Of a DNA stretch of 64,000 bases, positions 1 to 14,095 are shown one piece after another (the first letter of the stretch is position 1; each line of letters opens with the position of its first letter). The stretch is taken from assembly GCA_028456385.1 (NCBI GenBank), contig JALNQF010000189.1, forward strand, positions 1-64,000. The letters are read 5' to 3'. Under the pieces are notes generated by a model. It made no database searches, had not been told where the DNA came from, and worked only from the letters and a program-made list of their open reading frames with translations. The position numbers and the translations under genes are program-made. Origin of the DNA: Ophiosphaerella korrae. Its lineage: Eukaryota; Ascomycota; Dothideomycetes; Pleosporales; Phaeosphaeriaceae.

Positions 1-497
1 TTTATCTACTATTTACTCTTTTTAGTTAATTGTTAAAACTACCTTATTAAGTTATCTTGCGTAAAGTCTACCTTACAAGTCTAAGCTTAGCTACTTACAA
101 AGTATAGAAAGAGTAAGGTAATAACTTATAAGATAATAAGATTAATTAGAAAACTAACTATAACTATAATACGTAACAAATTTGTAAATTTACAATCTTA
201 CTAAATACAAAGTTGCAAAGCTATTATATAACAAATTTATAAATTCGCGATTTTAGTAAATATAAAGTTATAAAGCTATTATATAATAAATTTGTAAATT
301 CGCGATCTTAGTAAAAGTAAAGTAATAAAGTCGCTAAGATAGCATTACTATATAGCTAATAGGATAAATATTATTAGGATATTATTAGTAATTTAATCCT
401 TTAACTATAGAACGCTAATACAAGATAGTTATAAAATATCTTCTATTGTTATTAGTTATTATAGATTACTATATAAGCTTTTGTTATTATTTCCTAA
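1..497 (+). repeat. Relic LTR, version B, interrupted by a later insertion
   Basis: AT-rich, RIP-like sequence that aligns with the reverse complement of the LTRs of the nested element at 2185-9213. It contains three copies of a roughly 55-bp tandem repeat (about 175-335), each with a core like AAATTTGTAAATTCGCG followed by a TTAGTAAA..AAAG block; the nested element's LTRs carry only two copies. The sequence stops at CCTAA (493-497), the target-site duplication of the element that begins at 498. The continuation after 14558 starts TCTACTAA as expected for this LTR but then diverges, so the target LTR has been rearranged. No gene is present. Confidence 0.75.
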
Positions 498-955
498 TGT
501 TATAGGCGTAACAAGAGAAGTCGAGATAGAACTAATTAGTCCTAACTTAGGTACTAACAAAGTATAGGACAAGTAAAGTAATAACCTTAATTAGGAGACT
601 ACTTATAACTAAGATACGTAGTAGTAATCTATAATTATATGCAAATAGATTAAGGTAATCTATAATAACGTACGAATAGATTAAGGTAATCTATAGTTAC
701 GTACTAATAGATTAGTAGTAATCTATATTATTATACAAATAGATTAACATAAGTATATAATTAATAAGATGCGTATTATTAAGATAGTATTAGTAATCTA
801 ATCTTTAACCTAGAATACTAATACTTAATATTATATACACAAATTAACTATTATTTATAGTTATTACTAATTATAATATAAGCTTTTGTTATTACCTTTT
901 AATCTACTAATAACCTAGAGGTTATTAGGAAGTTAACCCTAGTACACTTATTACA
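498..955 (+). repeat. 5' LTR (version A) of copy 1
   Basis: 458 bp, starting TGTTATAGG and ending TTACA. At 621-746 it holds four tandem units of 31-32 bp, each with an inverted TAATCTATA ... AATAGATTA design. This module is absent from the version-B LTRs of the nested element, whereas the LTR ends are shared. Confidence 0.92.
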
Positions 956-2184
956 CCTTGCTAATTTAGTTATTAAGAGAAGCGAAGCGTAAGTAGCGTA
1001 TAGTCTAGCTAACACAATAGTAGAAAGTTTAACTAAACAAGTAGCTAAGGCACCTATAAGTAGTTATAAGTTAGATAACACTATATAGAAAGTAGTTAGA
1101 GAATATATAAATAACTTAATCACTAAGAAAGAAGATATAAAAATAGTAATTAAAGTATTAGAGACCTAGAATAAAGAACTCTAGGAATATATAAAGTAAA
1201 ATAAGGCATAAATTAAAGCTATTATTAAAGGATAAAACTAAATAGAATTAATTACGTAACGCCTAGAAATAAGTACAATAAAGAAACTACTAAAGATACC
1301 TATACTTAAGAAATTTAACAAGATAAGAGAAAAGTTAAGACCTTTTATAGCCTTAGTATAACTCTAGATAGATATATAAGTACTATACTTTAATATAGAA
1401 GAAAAGAAAGTAATATATATTAGAATGTACTTTAAAGAAAATATAATAAGATAGTTTAAACTCTACTAGATAGATTATATAATATATACTCTAATAACCT
1501 AGAAGGATAAAACTAGAGCTATCTTTAGAAGTTATAAATACTTTACTAGACAAATAAGAGTAGTATTTAAGGATATAAATATTGCCTAATAGGCTAAAGA
1601 AAGGCTAGAAAAGCTTATATAAAATAAAAGTATTCTAGAATATATATTATAGTTTAAATAACTATTATAAAATATAAAATAGAATAAGTTAGCTTTAATA
1701 TTATAATTTAAATAAAGACTAAACTTAAAAATCGAATATAAAATAATTTATATAGAAAAGCTATAAATACTAGAAGCTCTAAAATAATAGGTAATATAGA
1801 TTAACAATAATCTTTAAGAATAGAAGAAGAACAAATATAGAGGTTATACCTAGAACTACAATAAAGGAGACCCTATAGTCCTTAACGCTAATAAGGATAG
1901 GAAAAAGAATAAGAATAAAGACTTTACGTACTTTAACTATAGTAAGAAAGGTTACTATATAAAAGATTACTAATTATAAAAGAAGAAAGATATAGTATAT
2001 TATAAATATAGAAAACTAGGACACTTTATAAAAGACTATAGAAGTAAGGACCTAAAAAAAGATAAAGAAACTTAGTTAAAGACAACTAAGAATAAAAAGG
2101 AAGTACTTAAAGTATAGGCTAAACCTTAAGAGAAAGTAGCTAGGAGTAAAGAATTATAATATATAATACTCTATTAGAGCTTTT

Positions 2185-2625
2185 TGTAATAGGCTTACTA
2201 GGGTTAACTTCCTAGTAGCCTATAGAGTATTAGTAGATTAAGAAGTAATAATAAAAGTTCGTGTAGTAATCTATAATAAGCTATAAATAATAGAAGATGT
2301 TTTGTAACTATCTTAGTATTATTACTTGTAGTTAATAATTGAATTGCTAATACTATCCTAGTAATAGGCATTACTACTAACTATATACTTAGGTCCCTTA
2401 GCTAGCTTTGTACTTTATATTTACTAAGATCGCGAATTATAAATTTATTATATACTTAGCTTTATACTTCGTGTTTACTAAGATCGCAAATTGCAAATTC
2501 CTTACGTGTCTCTATTGTAGTTAGCTTCTTAGTTAAGTTTATTACCCTATAAGTTATACGTACTTTTGTTACTTATAGTAGGGCTAATAAGCTTAAATTA
2601 GTTTTCTCTTATTATATCTATAATA
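2185..2625 (-). repeat. 3' LTR (version B) of copy 2
   Basis: 441 bp. On the plus strand it begins TGTAATAGG and ends TATAATA, where TATAACA is expected (a RIP-type C-to-T change at the TG terminus). It contains two copies of the repeat unit described for 1-497. Same length as its partner at 8773-9213. Confidence 0.92.
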
Positions 2626-3299
2626 CTATTCCCCTCTCTAGGTAGGTTTTTGTTTCCTTACCCTAGGCCTAAAGTTATTAGTCTAGTTTCCTTGTTTATT
2701 TCTAGTTCTTTATTATTCTCTATATCTTCTCGTTCTAATTATAATAAACTTCTTCTTATTACTTATATTACTTATAATAGAGTTAAAATATTTCTTTACG
2801 CCTATTATACTTAATTAAAGCTTACTTATCTTATATCTTTAAAAGATAGTAAACATTATAGTAAGTATATTCTTACTAATATTTAATATAAATATACTCT
2901 TTTAGGTATTTCTCTTATAGAGTATAAGTGCTTAATTTCTATATAGTCTCTTCTTACTAAGTTGTATAGGGCGAGCTATTAACTAGGCTTAAGAGATACT
3001 ATTATTATAGCTTATAGAAGCTAAAGCTAAGTGTAAGCTAACTCTTTATAAGCTAGTAGATCTTTATTCTTATATTAAGCGTCTTTATAAGATAAAGGCT
3101 TATAATAATACTAAGTTGTCTAAATAGTCTCGTGCCTTAGAGGCTAAGATAGACTTTAAGGACGCTGTAGAGGCTACTCTAGCTCCTATTGTATTAGACG
3201 TTCCTAACGTCTCTCTATTTATTATTAGTAGTACTAATTTTCTTAGTTTACTACAAGGCACTCTAGAGGGTTTTAATTTTAGAACTCTTCTAGTTTCTT

Positions 3300-6200
3300 A
3301 GAGTAATTAAGGTTATCTTCTAGTTCCTATATATCTTCCTATAGTTACCCTCTCTTGTCTATACCTATCTATTTTACTAGGTAATAATTCCTACTATTAT
3401 AGAACTAGTATATTAGGATTTTCTTAACTTCTTATTCTTCTTATTCTCTATACGTATCTACTTTATACAATAGTAGTTCTACGTTCTATAGTGCTATCTT
3501 AAGTAGTACTACGTAGAAGGTTAGGTATATCTTTATCTTATTTAGTAGCTTTAGTTTAAATATAACTAGCGTAACTTCTTTTTTAATTTTATATAGTCTT
3601 ATCTTAACGTAGTCTAGTTTTAAGCTTAGTTATTTACTTTTTATATTTTTCCTAACTAACTATACATTTTCTCTCTTTCTAAATTAGAGTCCCTCTTTAT
3701 ACTTTTTATTATAGTATTTAGCTATTTAATTATATAAGAACTCTACGTCCTATCTTAATTAATTATATATATTTCTAAGTCTATTAGTAAAGTTTTCTCT
3801 TCTTAGAGACTAAGATACTTTTAGTTTTAGTATTCTATATGCGCTAGGATTAAATCTATAGTTCGCGAAGAAAAGTAATACTCTTGTTACTATATTCTTT
3901 ACGCTGTTATATACTAGTTATGCTATAGGTAGTAGTTGTACTTAATTATTCTAGTTGTAGTTAAGGTAGCATCTTAGGTATTGTTCTACTATCTAATTTA
4001 TTTATTCTAACTATCTATTTATTTATAGATAGTACGCGGTAGATATTATGTATTTAATTCTTAATTACGCTATTATTGTTCCCTATAGTTTTAATATAAA
4101 TCTTAAATCTCTATCTATAATAATCTTGTCTAGTAGTCTATATTAACTAATTATAGTTCCTAGAACTTAGTGTATAGTAACCTCTATCCTACTTTTCTCT
4201 TTATATAGTCTAAAGTATAAGTACTTTATAAGTTTATTTACTATTATTAGGATTTTATTATACTTAACTCCTAATATTAAGTCTTTTAATTTAGGTAATT
4301 TTGTAATAAAGTCTATTATAATAATTCCCTATAGTTATTCTAGTACTTCTACTAGTTGTAGTATTCTATATTGTATATATTTGTTATATTTATTTCTCTA
4401 ATATTTTGTATAATCTTGTAGTACTTCTATTACTAATTGTCTTGCTTTTAAGATATAATAATCTTAGAGTAGTCTATTAAGGGTTTTGTTAATCCCTTAA
4501 TATCTATATACTAGTAATTTGTAAAATTGTCGTATAAATTCTCTCTAAATTTTTCTTAGGATATATATTCTTCTATAGGCTTATACAAGTCTTTCTTAGA
4601 TTTCTAGTTTCTTTATTTCTTTAGATACTTCTTACGTTGTTTTCTAGATCTATTTGTCTAGCTCGCTACTCTTTTTCTTAAGTATTACAGCTATTTTAAG
4701 TACGTTTAGGACTAAGTATCCTTCTTTATTCTTAACTAGAACTATACTAGTAGTATTTACTTCTTCTTATAAGTCTAGTCTTCTACTAAGAGTATTTATA
4801 AATTAGTTATCTTTCCTTTTTATATATATAATTTCTAAGTTAAATATTAATAGAAATTCTTACTATCTTATATAGTATTATAATAGTTCTTTATTTGTTA
4901 TAAATCCTATAAGATTCTTATAGTCTATATAGACCTTTATTTAGTATTTTACTTCTTGTAAGTATACTCTCTATTATTTAAATACTTTATAGATTGCTAG
5001 TATCTCTTTATTATAGATTAGGTAGTTAAGCTCTACTAGCTTTATTTTCTTAGAGAAGTATTTAACTAAGTATTCTTTTTTAGTTTCTAGGTCTTCTTGT
5101 ATTAGTGCTATTCTATAGACTAAATTAGATACGTCTATTTTTACTATTACTAGTAGGTCTAGGTTATATATTCTAATAACTGGTTTTTCTATAAACTTCT
5201 TCTTAATTTTACTAAATACTTTTTTGTATTCTTTTATCTATTTAAATAGTATATCTTTCTTTATAAGTCTAGTTATTAGTTTTATATCTTTAGATTATCT
5301 TACTATTAACTTTCTATAAAAGTTTACTAGTCTATAGAATTATTGTACCTCTTTTAGGTTCTTTAGTGTTAGCTATTTGTTAATTAACTTAATTTTTCCT
5401 AGGTTAATTTTAATTTTTCTTAGTTCTATAATAAATCCTAGGAAGTCTATTTCTTTTATGTAGAATTTACATTTCTTTATTTTAAGGAATATCTTAGCTT
5501 CTACTAGCTTTTCTAGTACCTTGTATATATATTATATGTGTTCTTCCTCTATTTCTAAGAATATAAGGATGTCGTCTAAGTATACAAATATAAATATATC
5601 TAGGTACTCTCTTAGTACTATATTAATTCTTTCCTAGAATGCTACTAGTATATTTATTAAACTAAAAGGTATAACTAAGTATTTATATAGTCCTTATTGT
5701 GTTTAGAATGCTATTTTTTATTTATTACCTTTCTTAATTCTAATCTAGTAGTAGGCGTTTTAGATATCTAGTTTTATAAAGATTTTTACCTTTTATAGCT
5801 TATCTTGTATTTTATTAATTTGTAGTAAGGAGTATTAGTTCTTGTTTATAATTGTGTTAGTTTTTCTAAAGTCTACGTAAGGTCTTTTTTTATTTATCTC
5901 TTTTTTGTCTATAAATATAAGTCTATATACTACTAAGGATTTAGATTCTTTTATCTATCTTTTTTTTATTACGTTTTAGATAAATATTTACTTAATTTTA
6001 GACTCTTCTTCTATTTTTTAGTAGACTAGGCTCTATCCTACGCTTTTTCCTTCTTCTATTTCTATCGCTAAGTCCTATAGCTAATATTCTAGAAGGTAAT
6101 CTTTAGGTTCTATAAGCTATTTTTCCTATTTTTTATATTCTTCTAGGAATTCTCCCTTGTAGGTATTTATATTGCCCTTTAATATGTCTATTCTATAGTA

Positions 6201-8760
6201 ATTAATTTTTCTTATTCTCTAATTAATATATAGGTTAGTTATCTATAACTATAGTATACCTAGTATTATATCTTGTTTGTTATTAATTGTTATTATATCT
6301 ATAACTATATTTTTAATTATTATCTCTTTTAGTTTAAGCGTAGAAGAGACTATCTTAAACCTAATAGGTTCCTAGAATAGTTTTCCTTTAATTATACTTA
6401 GCTATTAAAAGTACTTCTTTATTATATAACGTATTCCTTATATTTCTATAAACTTCTTTAATATAAAGTTTCTTGTAGCTCTACTATTAATTATTACTTG
6501 TACTTTCTTTCTTTAGTATATACTTATTTTTATAATATATAGGCTTCTTATACTTTCTAGCTATTTTTACTTAGGTAATTTTATAAATTATCTATCTTTC
6601 TAGAGCTATAGCCTTACTTTAAGTTTATACTCTTTATACTTAAGATAGTTATTATATATATATTTATACTATAGTCCTCCTTAGACGTATTTCTTAGCTA
6701 ATTTTAGACTAGGTCTTGCTACTACGTATCTATCTTCTAGGATTATTTCTTATCCTTAGATATCTTCTACTAGGATTACTCTTGTATAGTTATAGCCTCT
6801 TCTTCTTATAAGCTATATACTGTTGTTTGCTTTAGGGTTCCTATATATAATACAATTTTTATCTAGGTATAATATCTATAATACTTTAAAATATACTAGG
6901 TGTTTTAGGTTTATTATTTTGTTGTCTCCTTCTTAGTACTTACTTTTTCTAGGTGTATCTATTATTAGAATATAGTATACTATTAGTATCTTTAGTATAT
7001 AAGCTTTATTAATTTATCGCGTTTTTCTTACAAGGTACTACTATTCTCTTTATATAGGTATTCTTCTTACTATAACTATATACTACTTTATCTATTCTTA
7101 GAATAGTGTAAACTTTATTTCTTTTAGATTATGTTCTTTCTAGTCTTTATACGCTTCCTCTATACTTATAACTATTAAGTATATCTAAATAAACTTTTAT
7201 TCTTTATTTTATTCCTCTATATCTATTATTATATAGCTATTATAGCTATATATATCTAGCTAGGTATACTTTATACTTTTTATACTAACTTGTTTCTTAC
7301 TTTTTTATAGTTCTTTAGAGGAAGCTATAGTAGTCTCTTTATTTAGTACTAGTTCTTTAGCCTAGATTAATAGGGTCTAGGGCTTTTCCCCTTCTAAGTC
7401 TTCTATTAGTAGGTCTATTACGTATACTATTTCTTCTAGCTACGCTTTTATTTTTTCTTTTATTACTACTACTCTATTCTTCTATAAGTAGTACCCTACT
7501 CTTTATTTACTAGAAAGGTATATATAGTAGTTATCTTTATAATAAAAGGTCTAATAGAGTATTATATATTATATTTCTTTACTCCTAGCTACTTTCTCTT
7601 AGGGCTTAGCCTATACTTGTAGTACTTCTTTCTTTTTCTTAGTTATCTTTAACTATATTTCTTTATCTTTCTTATAGTCTTTACTTCTATAATTTTTTAT
7701 AAAGTATCTTAGTTTTCTATATTTATAATATACTATATCCTTTCTTTTTTATAATTAGTAGTCTTTTATATAGTAGCTTTTCTTACTATAGTTAAAGTAT
7801 ATAAAGTCTTTGTTTTTCTTTTTCTTTTTATCTTTATTAGCGTTAAGGATTATAGGGTCTCTATTGTCCTAGTTTCTAGTTTAGCTACTATACTTATTCT
7901 TTTTCTATTCTTAGAGGTCGTTATCTATTTAAATTACCTATTATTTTAGAGCTTCTAGTATCCTAGGTTTCTCTATATAAATTATTTTATATTAAATTTT
8001 TGTATTTAGTCCTTGTTTAAATTGTAATATTAAGGCTAATTTATTCTATTCTATATTCTATAATAGTTATTTAAACTATAATATATATTTAGGAATACTT
8101 TTACTTTATGTAAGCCTTTTAAGTTTTTCTTTAGCTTATCGTGTAATATCTATGTCCCTAAATACTACTCTTATTCGCCTAGTAAAGTATTTATAACTTC
8201 TAAAAATAGCTTTAGTTTTATCCTTCTAGTTTATAGGAGCGTATATTATATAGTCTATCTAGTAAGGTTTAAACTATCTTATTATATCCTTTTTAAGGTG
8301 TATTCTAATATATATTACCTTTTTCTCTTCTATATTAAAGTGTAGTACTTATATATCTATCTAGAGTTATACTAATACTATAAAGGGTCTTAATTCTTCT
8401 CTTGTTCTATTAAACTTTCTAAGGACAAGTATCTTAAGTAGTTTCTTTGTTGTACTTATCTCTAGTTATTAGGTAATTAGTTCTATCTAGTTCTAGCCTT
8501 TAATAATAGCTTTAATTTATACCTTATTTTACTTTACGTAATCTTATAGTTCTTTATTCTACGTTTCTAAAGCTTTAATTACTATCTTTATATCTTCTTT
8601 ATTATTAATTAATTTATTAATACAATCCTTAATTGTTTTATATATAGTACTATCTAATTTATAACTACTTTTAGGGGCTTTACTTAATTATTTAGTTAAA
8701 CTTTCTACTATTGTGTTAGCTAGACTATACGCTACTTACGCTTTACTTCTCGTAATAACT
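3300..8760 (-). pseudogene. Decayed gag-pol of nested copy 2
   Basis: Read on the minus strand, the order is gag (about 8760 to 7560), protease, reverse transcriptase, RNase H, integrase and a C-terminal chromodomain relic (about 3420 to 3307). The reverse transcriptase active site is intact as Tyr-Leu-Asp-Asp at 5582-5571, unlike the other copies in the window. Many TAG/TAA codons interrupt all frames, so no product is possible. Better preservation of the catalytic site agrees with its being the last insertion in the stack. The stretch between chromodomain and 3' LTR (about 2626-3300) has no recognisable coding content. Confidence 0.82.
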
Positions 8761-8772
8761 AAATTAGTAAGG

Positions 8773-9213
8773 TGTAATAGGCTTACTAGGGTCGACTTCC
8801 TAGTAGCCTATAAAGTGTTAGTAGATTAGGAGGTAATAATAAAAGTTTATATAGTAATCTATAATAGGCTATAAATAATAGAAGATGTTTTGTAACTATC
8901 TTAGTGTTGTCGCTCGTAGTTAATAATTAAATTACTAATACTATCCTAGTAATAGGTATTACTACTTACTATATACTTAGGTCCCTTAGCTAGCTTTGTA
9001 CTTTGTGTTTGCTAAGATTGTAAATTACAAATTTATTACGTACTTAGCTTTATACTTTATATTTACTAAGATCGCGAATTGCGAATTCCTTACGTATCTC
9101 TATTGTAGTTAGCTTCCTAGTTAAGTTCGTTACCCTATAGGTTGTACGTACTTTCGTTACCTATAGTAGGGCTAACAAGCTTAAATTAGTTTTCTCTTAT
9201 TATATCTATAACA
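8773..9213 (-). repeat. 5' LTR (version B) of copy 2
   Basis: 441 bp, plus-strand ends TGTAATAGG and ATAACA, directly followed by the CTTTT target-site duplication (9214-9218). Carries the same two-unit tandem module as the partner LTR. Confidence 0.92.
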
Positions 9214-12200
9214 CTTTTATTATAAAGATAACTACTATATATATCTTTCTAGTAAATAGAGAGTAAGATAGTTCCTATAGAAGAATAAAGTAGTAGTAAC
9301 AAAAAAGAGAAGAATAAAAGTATAGCTAGAAGAAATAGCTTATATAATAGGCTTACTAGTAGAAGATCTAGAAGGAGAAGAGCTCTAGACACTATTAATC
9401 CTAGCTAAAGAACTAGTATAAGATAAAGAGACTACTATAGCTTCTTCTAAAGGACTATAAGAAAGTAAAAAACAAGTTAATATAAGAGGTATAGAATATA
9501 CCTAGTTAAATATATATAGCTATAATAGCTATATAATAATAGATATATTAGAATAAAATAAAAACTAGAAATTTATTTAAAAATACTTACTAGTTATAAG
9601 TATAGAAGAAGCGTACAAAGACTAAAGAGAACGTAACCTTAGAGTAATAAAGTTTATAATATTCTAATAATAGATAAAATAAAATATAGTTATAGTAAGA
9701 AGAATACCTACTTAAAGAGAATAGTAATACCTTGTAAGAAAAACGCAATAGATTAACAAAGCCTATATACTATAAGTACTAGTAATATACTATATCCTAA
9801 TAACTAGAAGACCTAGTATAGATAAGTACTAGGTAGGGGACAATAAAAGAATAGATCTAGAATATCTAGTATACCTAGAACTTGTATAAGTATTATACTT
9901 AAATATATACTACTACTTATATAGAGAAGAAAAAGTATAAAACTACGTATAGCCTAAAAGAGAAAAAGACTATATAAAGGTAATCCTAAAAAAGGAAATT
10001 AAAGGATAAGAAATAATCTAGATTCTTAACAAAGAATATATATTAATTAGACTAGGACATAAGCTATCTAAGGAATACGTTAAAGGAATATAGCTATAGT
10101 ATAAGTATATATTTAATAAATGTCTAAAACACAAGAATTATAAACGCAAGATAGAGTAATAGCTCTAGAAGAATAGATAATTTAAAAAAAGACCTAACTA
10201 AGAAAAGCTACAAGGTATAATAGGCCTATATATTACAAAAATAGGTAACTACTAAAGATAAAAAATGTAAATTATAATTAATAGTAGAGCTACAAGGAAC
10301 TTTATATTTAAGAAGTTTATAGAAAACTAAAGAATAAACTATATAATAAAAAAGTACCCTTAATAATTAAGTACGATTAAAAGAAAACTATTCTAGGAAC
10401 CTATTAGGTTTAAGACGACACCTTTAACACTAAGATTAAAAGGATTAGAAATTAAGAACATAGTTATAGACATAACAACAATTAATAACAAATAAGATGT
10501 AATATTAGGAATACTATAGTTACAACTAGCTAACCCTAGAATTAATTAGAGAATAAAGAAAATTAGTTACCCTAAGAAAAATATATTAAAAGCCAACATA
10601 ACTATATATAAAGGATAGTTCTTAGAGGAATATAAGAAATAAGAAAAATAACTTATAGAACCTAAAGACTATCTTCTAGAATATTAGCTATAGGACTTAG
10701 TAATAGACCTAGAAAAAGAATCTAAGATTAAACGAGTATTTATTAAAAATGCAATAAGAAAAAGATAGATATAAGAATCTAAATCCTTAGTAGTATATAG
10801 CCTTATAATTATAGATAAAAAAGGGATAAGTAATAAAAGACCTTATATAGATTATAGAAAAACTAACACAATTATAAACAAGAATTAATACCTCTTACTA
10901 TAAATAGGTAAAATACAAGATTGACTATAGAAAGTAAAGATCTTTACAAAACTAGATATCTAAAATACCTACTACTAAATTAGGATTAAGAAAAGTAATA
11001 AATAGAAAATAGTATTTAGAATACAATATAGACTATATAAATATTTAGTTATACCTTTTAGATTAACAAACGTACTAGTAGCCTTCTAAAAAAGAATTAA
11101 TATAGTACTAAGAGAGTACTTAGACGTATTTATATTTGTATACCTAGATAACATCCTTTTATTCTTAGAAATAGAGAAAGAACACGTATAATATATATAT
11201 AAAGTAGTAGAAAGGCTAGTAGAAAATAAGTTATTTCTTAAAATAAGAAAATGCAAATTTTATACAAAAGAGATAGACTTCCTTAGATTTATTATTAAAC
11301 TAGGAAAAATAAAGATTAATCTAGAAAAGATTAAGTTAATTAACAAATAGCTAACACTAAAAAACCTAAAAGAGGTATAATAATTTTATAGACTAGCGAA
11401 CTTTTATAGAAAGTTAATAGTAAGATAGTCTAAAGATATAGAACCTATAATAAAACTTATAAAGAAAGATACGCTATTTAAATAGATAAAGGAATATAAT
11501 AAAGTATTTAATAGAATTAAATAGAAGTTTATAGAAAACCTAGTTATTAGGATATACAACCTAGACCTACTAGTAATAGTAAAAATAGACGTATCTAACT
11601 TAGTCTATAGAATAGCACTAATATAAGAAGACCTAAAGACTAAGAAAGAATATTTAGTTAAATACTTCTCTAAGAAAATAAAGCTAGTAGAGCTTAACTA
11701 CCTAATCTATAATAAAGAAATACTAGTAATCTATAAAGTATTTAAATAATAGAGAGTATACCTATAAAGAGTAAAGTACTAAATAAAAGTCTATATAGAC
11801 TATAAGAACTTTATAAGATTTATACTAAATAAAGAACTATTACAATACTATATAAGATAGTAAGAATTCCTATTAATATTTAATCTAGAAATTATATATA
11901 TAAAAAGAAAAGATAACTAATTTATAAATACTTTTAGTAGAAGACTAGATTTACAAAAAGAAGTAAACGCTACTAGTATAGTTCTAGTTAAGAATAAAGA
12001 AGGATACTTAGTTTTAAATATACCTAAAATAGCTACAATACTTAAAAGAAAGAGTAGTAAGCTAGATAAATAGATTTAGAAAGAAATAGACAAAGCTACT
12101 AAAGAAATAGAGAAGCTTAAAATCTAAGAAGGATTTGCAAAAGCCTATAGAAGAACGTATATTCTAAGGAAAATCTAGAAAGAATTTATATAACAATTCT

Positions 12201-14095
12201 ATAAATTACTAGTATATAGATACTAAGGAATTAATAAAACCCTAGATAGACTACTATAAGACTACTATATCCTAAAAGCAAGATAACTAGTAATAGAGGT
12301 ACTACAAGAGTATATAGAATATTATAAAAATAAATATAATAGATACGTACTATATAAGATACTATAACTAGTAGAAGTACTAGAATAACTATAGAGAGTT
12401 ATTATAATAGACTTTATTATAAAACTACTAAAGTCTAAAGATTTTATATTAGGAGTTAAGTATAATAGAATTCTAATAATAGTAGATAAACTTACAAAGT
12501 ACTTATACTTTAAACTAGATAAAAAGAAAAGTAGGATAGAGGTTACTATATATTAAGTTCTAGGAACTATAGTTAGTTAATATAGACTACTAAATAAAAT
12601 AATTATAGATAGAGATATACGATTTATATTAAAACTATAGGGAACAATAATAGTATAATTAGGAGCTAAATACGTAATATCTATAGTATACTATCTATAA
12701 ATAGATAAACAATTAGAATAAATAAATTAGATAGTAGAATAATACTTAAGATACTACCTTAACTACAACTAGAACAATTAGGTATAGCTACTACCTATAG
12801 TATAGTTAGTATATAACAGTGTAAAGAATATAGTAATAGGAGTATTACTTTTCTTCGCAAACTATAGATTTAACTTTAACGCGTACTAAATACTAAGATA
12901 AGAAGTATCTTAGTCCCTAAGAGGAGAAAACCTTGCTAATAGACTTAGAGGTATACATAATTAACTAAGATAGGATGTAGAATTCCTATATAATTAAATA
13001 ACAAAGTACTATAATAAGAAATATAAGGAAGGACCTTAATTTAGAGAGGGAGAAAAAGTATAGTTAATTAGGAAAAATATAAAAAGTAAACAACTTAGTT
13101 TAAAACTAGACTATATTAAAATAGGACTATATAAAATTAAGAAGAAAGTTACACTAGTTATATTTAAACTAAAGCTACTAAGTAAAATAAAGATATATCT
13201 AACCTTCTACGTAGCACTACTTAAGACAGCACTATAAGAAGTAAAACTACTAGTATACAAAGTAGATATATATAGAGAATAAGAAGAATAAGAAGTTAAG
13301 AAAATCTTAGTATAATAGTTCTATAATAGTAAGAACTACTACCTAGTAGAATAGATAGGTATAGATAAAAAAGGACAACTATAAGAGAAAATATAGGAAC
13401 TAGAGGATAATCTTAATTACCTTAAGAAACTAGAAGAGTTCTAAAGTTAAAACCCTCTAGAACGCCTTATAGCGAACTAAGAGAACTAACAATACTACTA
13501 CTAGATAGAGAGGCAATAGGAGCGCCTAATATAATAGGAGTAGCTCTTACTATAGCCTTAAAATTAAGCTTAGACTTAATAAGAGTAGCCTATACAATAG
13601 ACTTCTTATTATTTAAGGCTTTTGTCTTACAAAGATAAATTAAGTAAGTATAATTTTCTACCTATATACTTAGAATCTAATTACGTTCTTTTTTAGCCTT
13701 AGTAATCTATTTAGATAGTTTATCTTAAGTATAGTTAATAGCTCTCTCTATTACAAATAAGTATAGATACGTAAATAAGCTTTATTAACCTATACTCTAC
13801 AAGAGATATACTAGAAAGATTATAAGATATACGTACATTAGTATAAATATATACCTTGTAGGCCTTACTATACTTTAAAGAAATATACTCTATAAGAGGA
13901 TTTAAAGACTTATAACAAGAATAAAAAAAATATAGTAATACTATAACGTAATACGCGATTTACTAATTAAAGATAATAAAAAGTAGATTTAGTAGGTATA
14001 AAGGAGGATAAGGAACTCTATATTAATAAAGAAATAGGATTAATAACTCTAGCCCTAGGATAGATAAACTAGAACCTACCTAGAGGAGGAGATAG

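Larger units (their letters stand above)
2185..9213 (-). mobile_element. Nested Ty3/Gypsy chromodomain retrotransposon, copy 2 (youngest), reverse orientation
   Basis: A 7029-bp element inserted in the gag region of copy 1. LTRs of identical length (441 bp, 2185-2625 and 8773-9213) flank a 6147-bp interior. The target-site duplication CTTTT is perfect (2180-2184 and 9214-9218), and the host gag reads through once it is removed (..AGAGC | CTTTT | ATTATAAAG..), matching copy 3 at 15956-15971. Read on the minus strand, the primer-binding-like TTGCTAATTTAG lies just inside the 5' LTR and a purine-rich tract just before the 3' LTR. Its LTRs are version B. Still RIP-degraded, but less so: the reverse transcriptase YLDD is intact. 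Confidence 0.95.
956..13450 (+). pseudogene. Decayed gag-pol of copy 1, split by the nested element
   Basis: Domain order can be followed through many stops. A gag region (about 1000-2160) ends in two zinc-knuckle relics (1929-1970 and 1998-2039) where every Cys position reads Tyr, e.g. YFNYSKKGYYIKDY. After the 2185-9213 interruption come a protease relic near 10276 (NSRA where DSGA is expected), reverse transcriptase with YLDN at 11141-11152 (expected YLDD), an RNase H stretch reading ELNYLIYNKE near 11690, an integrase zinc-binding relic near 12220, and a chromodomain relic about 13317-13430 (NYYLVE*IG). Asp-to-Asn and Cys-to-Tyr changes are the G-to-A outcome of RIP. Not functional. Confidence 0.85.

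Noticed and set aside
174..340. Three spaced repeats near the left edge as a possible CRISPR-like array
   Set aside because: Contiguous 55-bp tandem repeats inside an LTR without spacers, in a eukaryotic genome.
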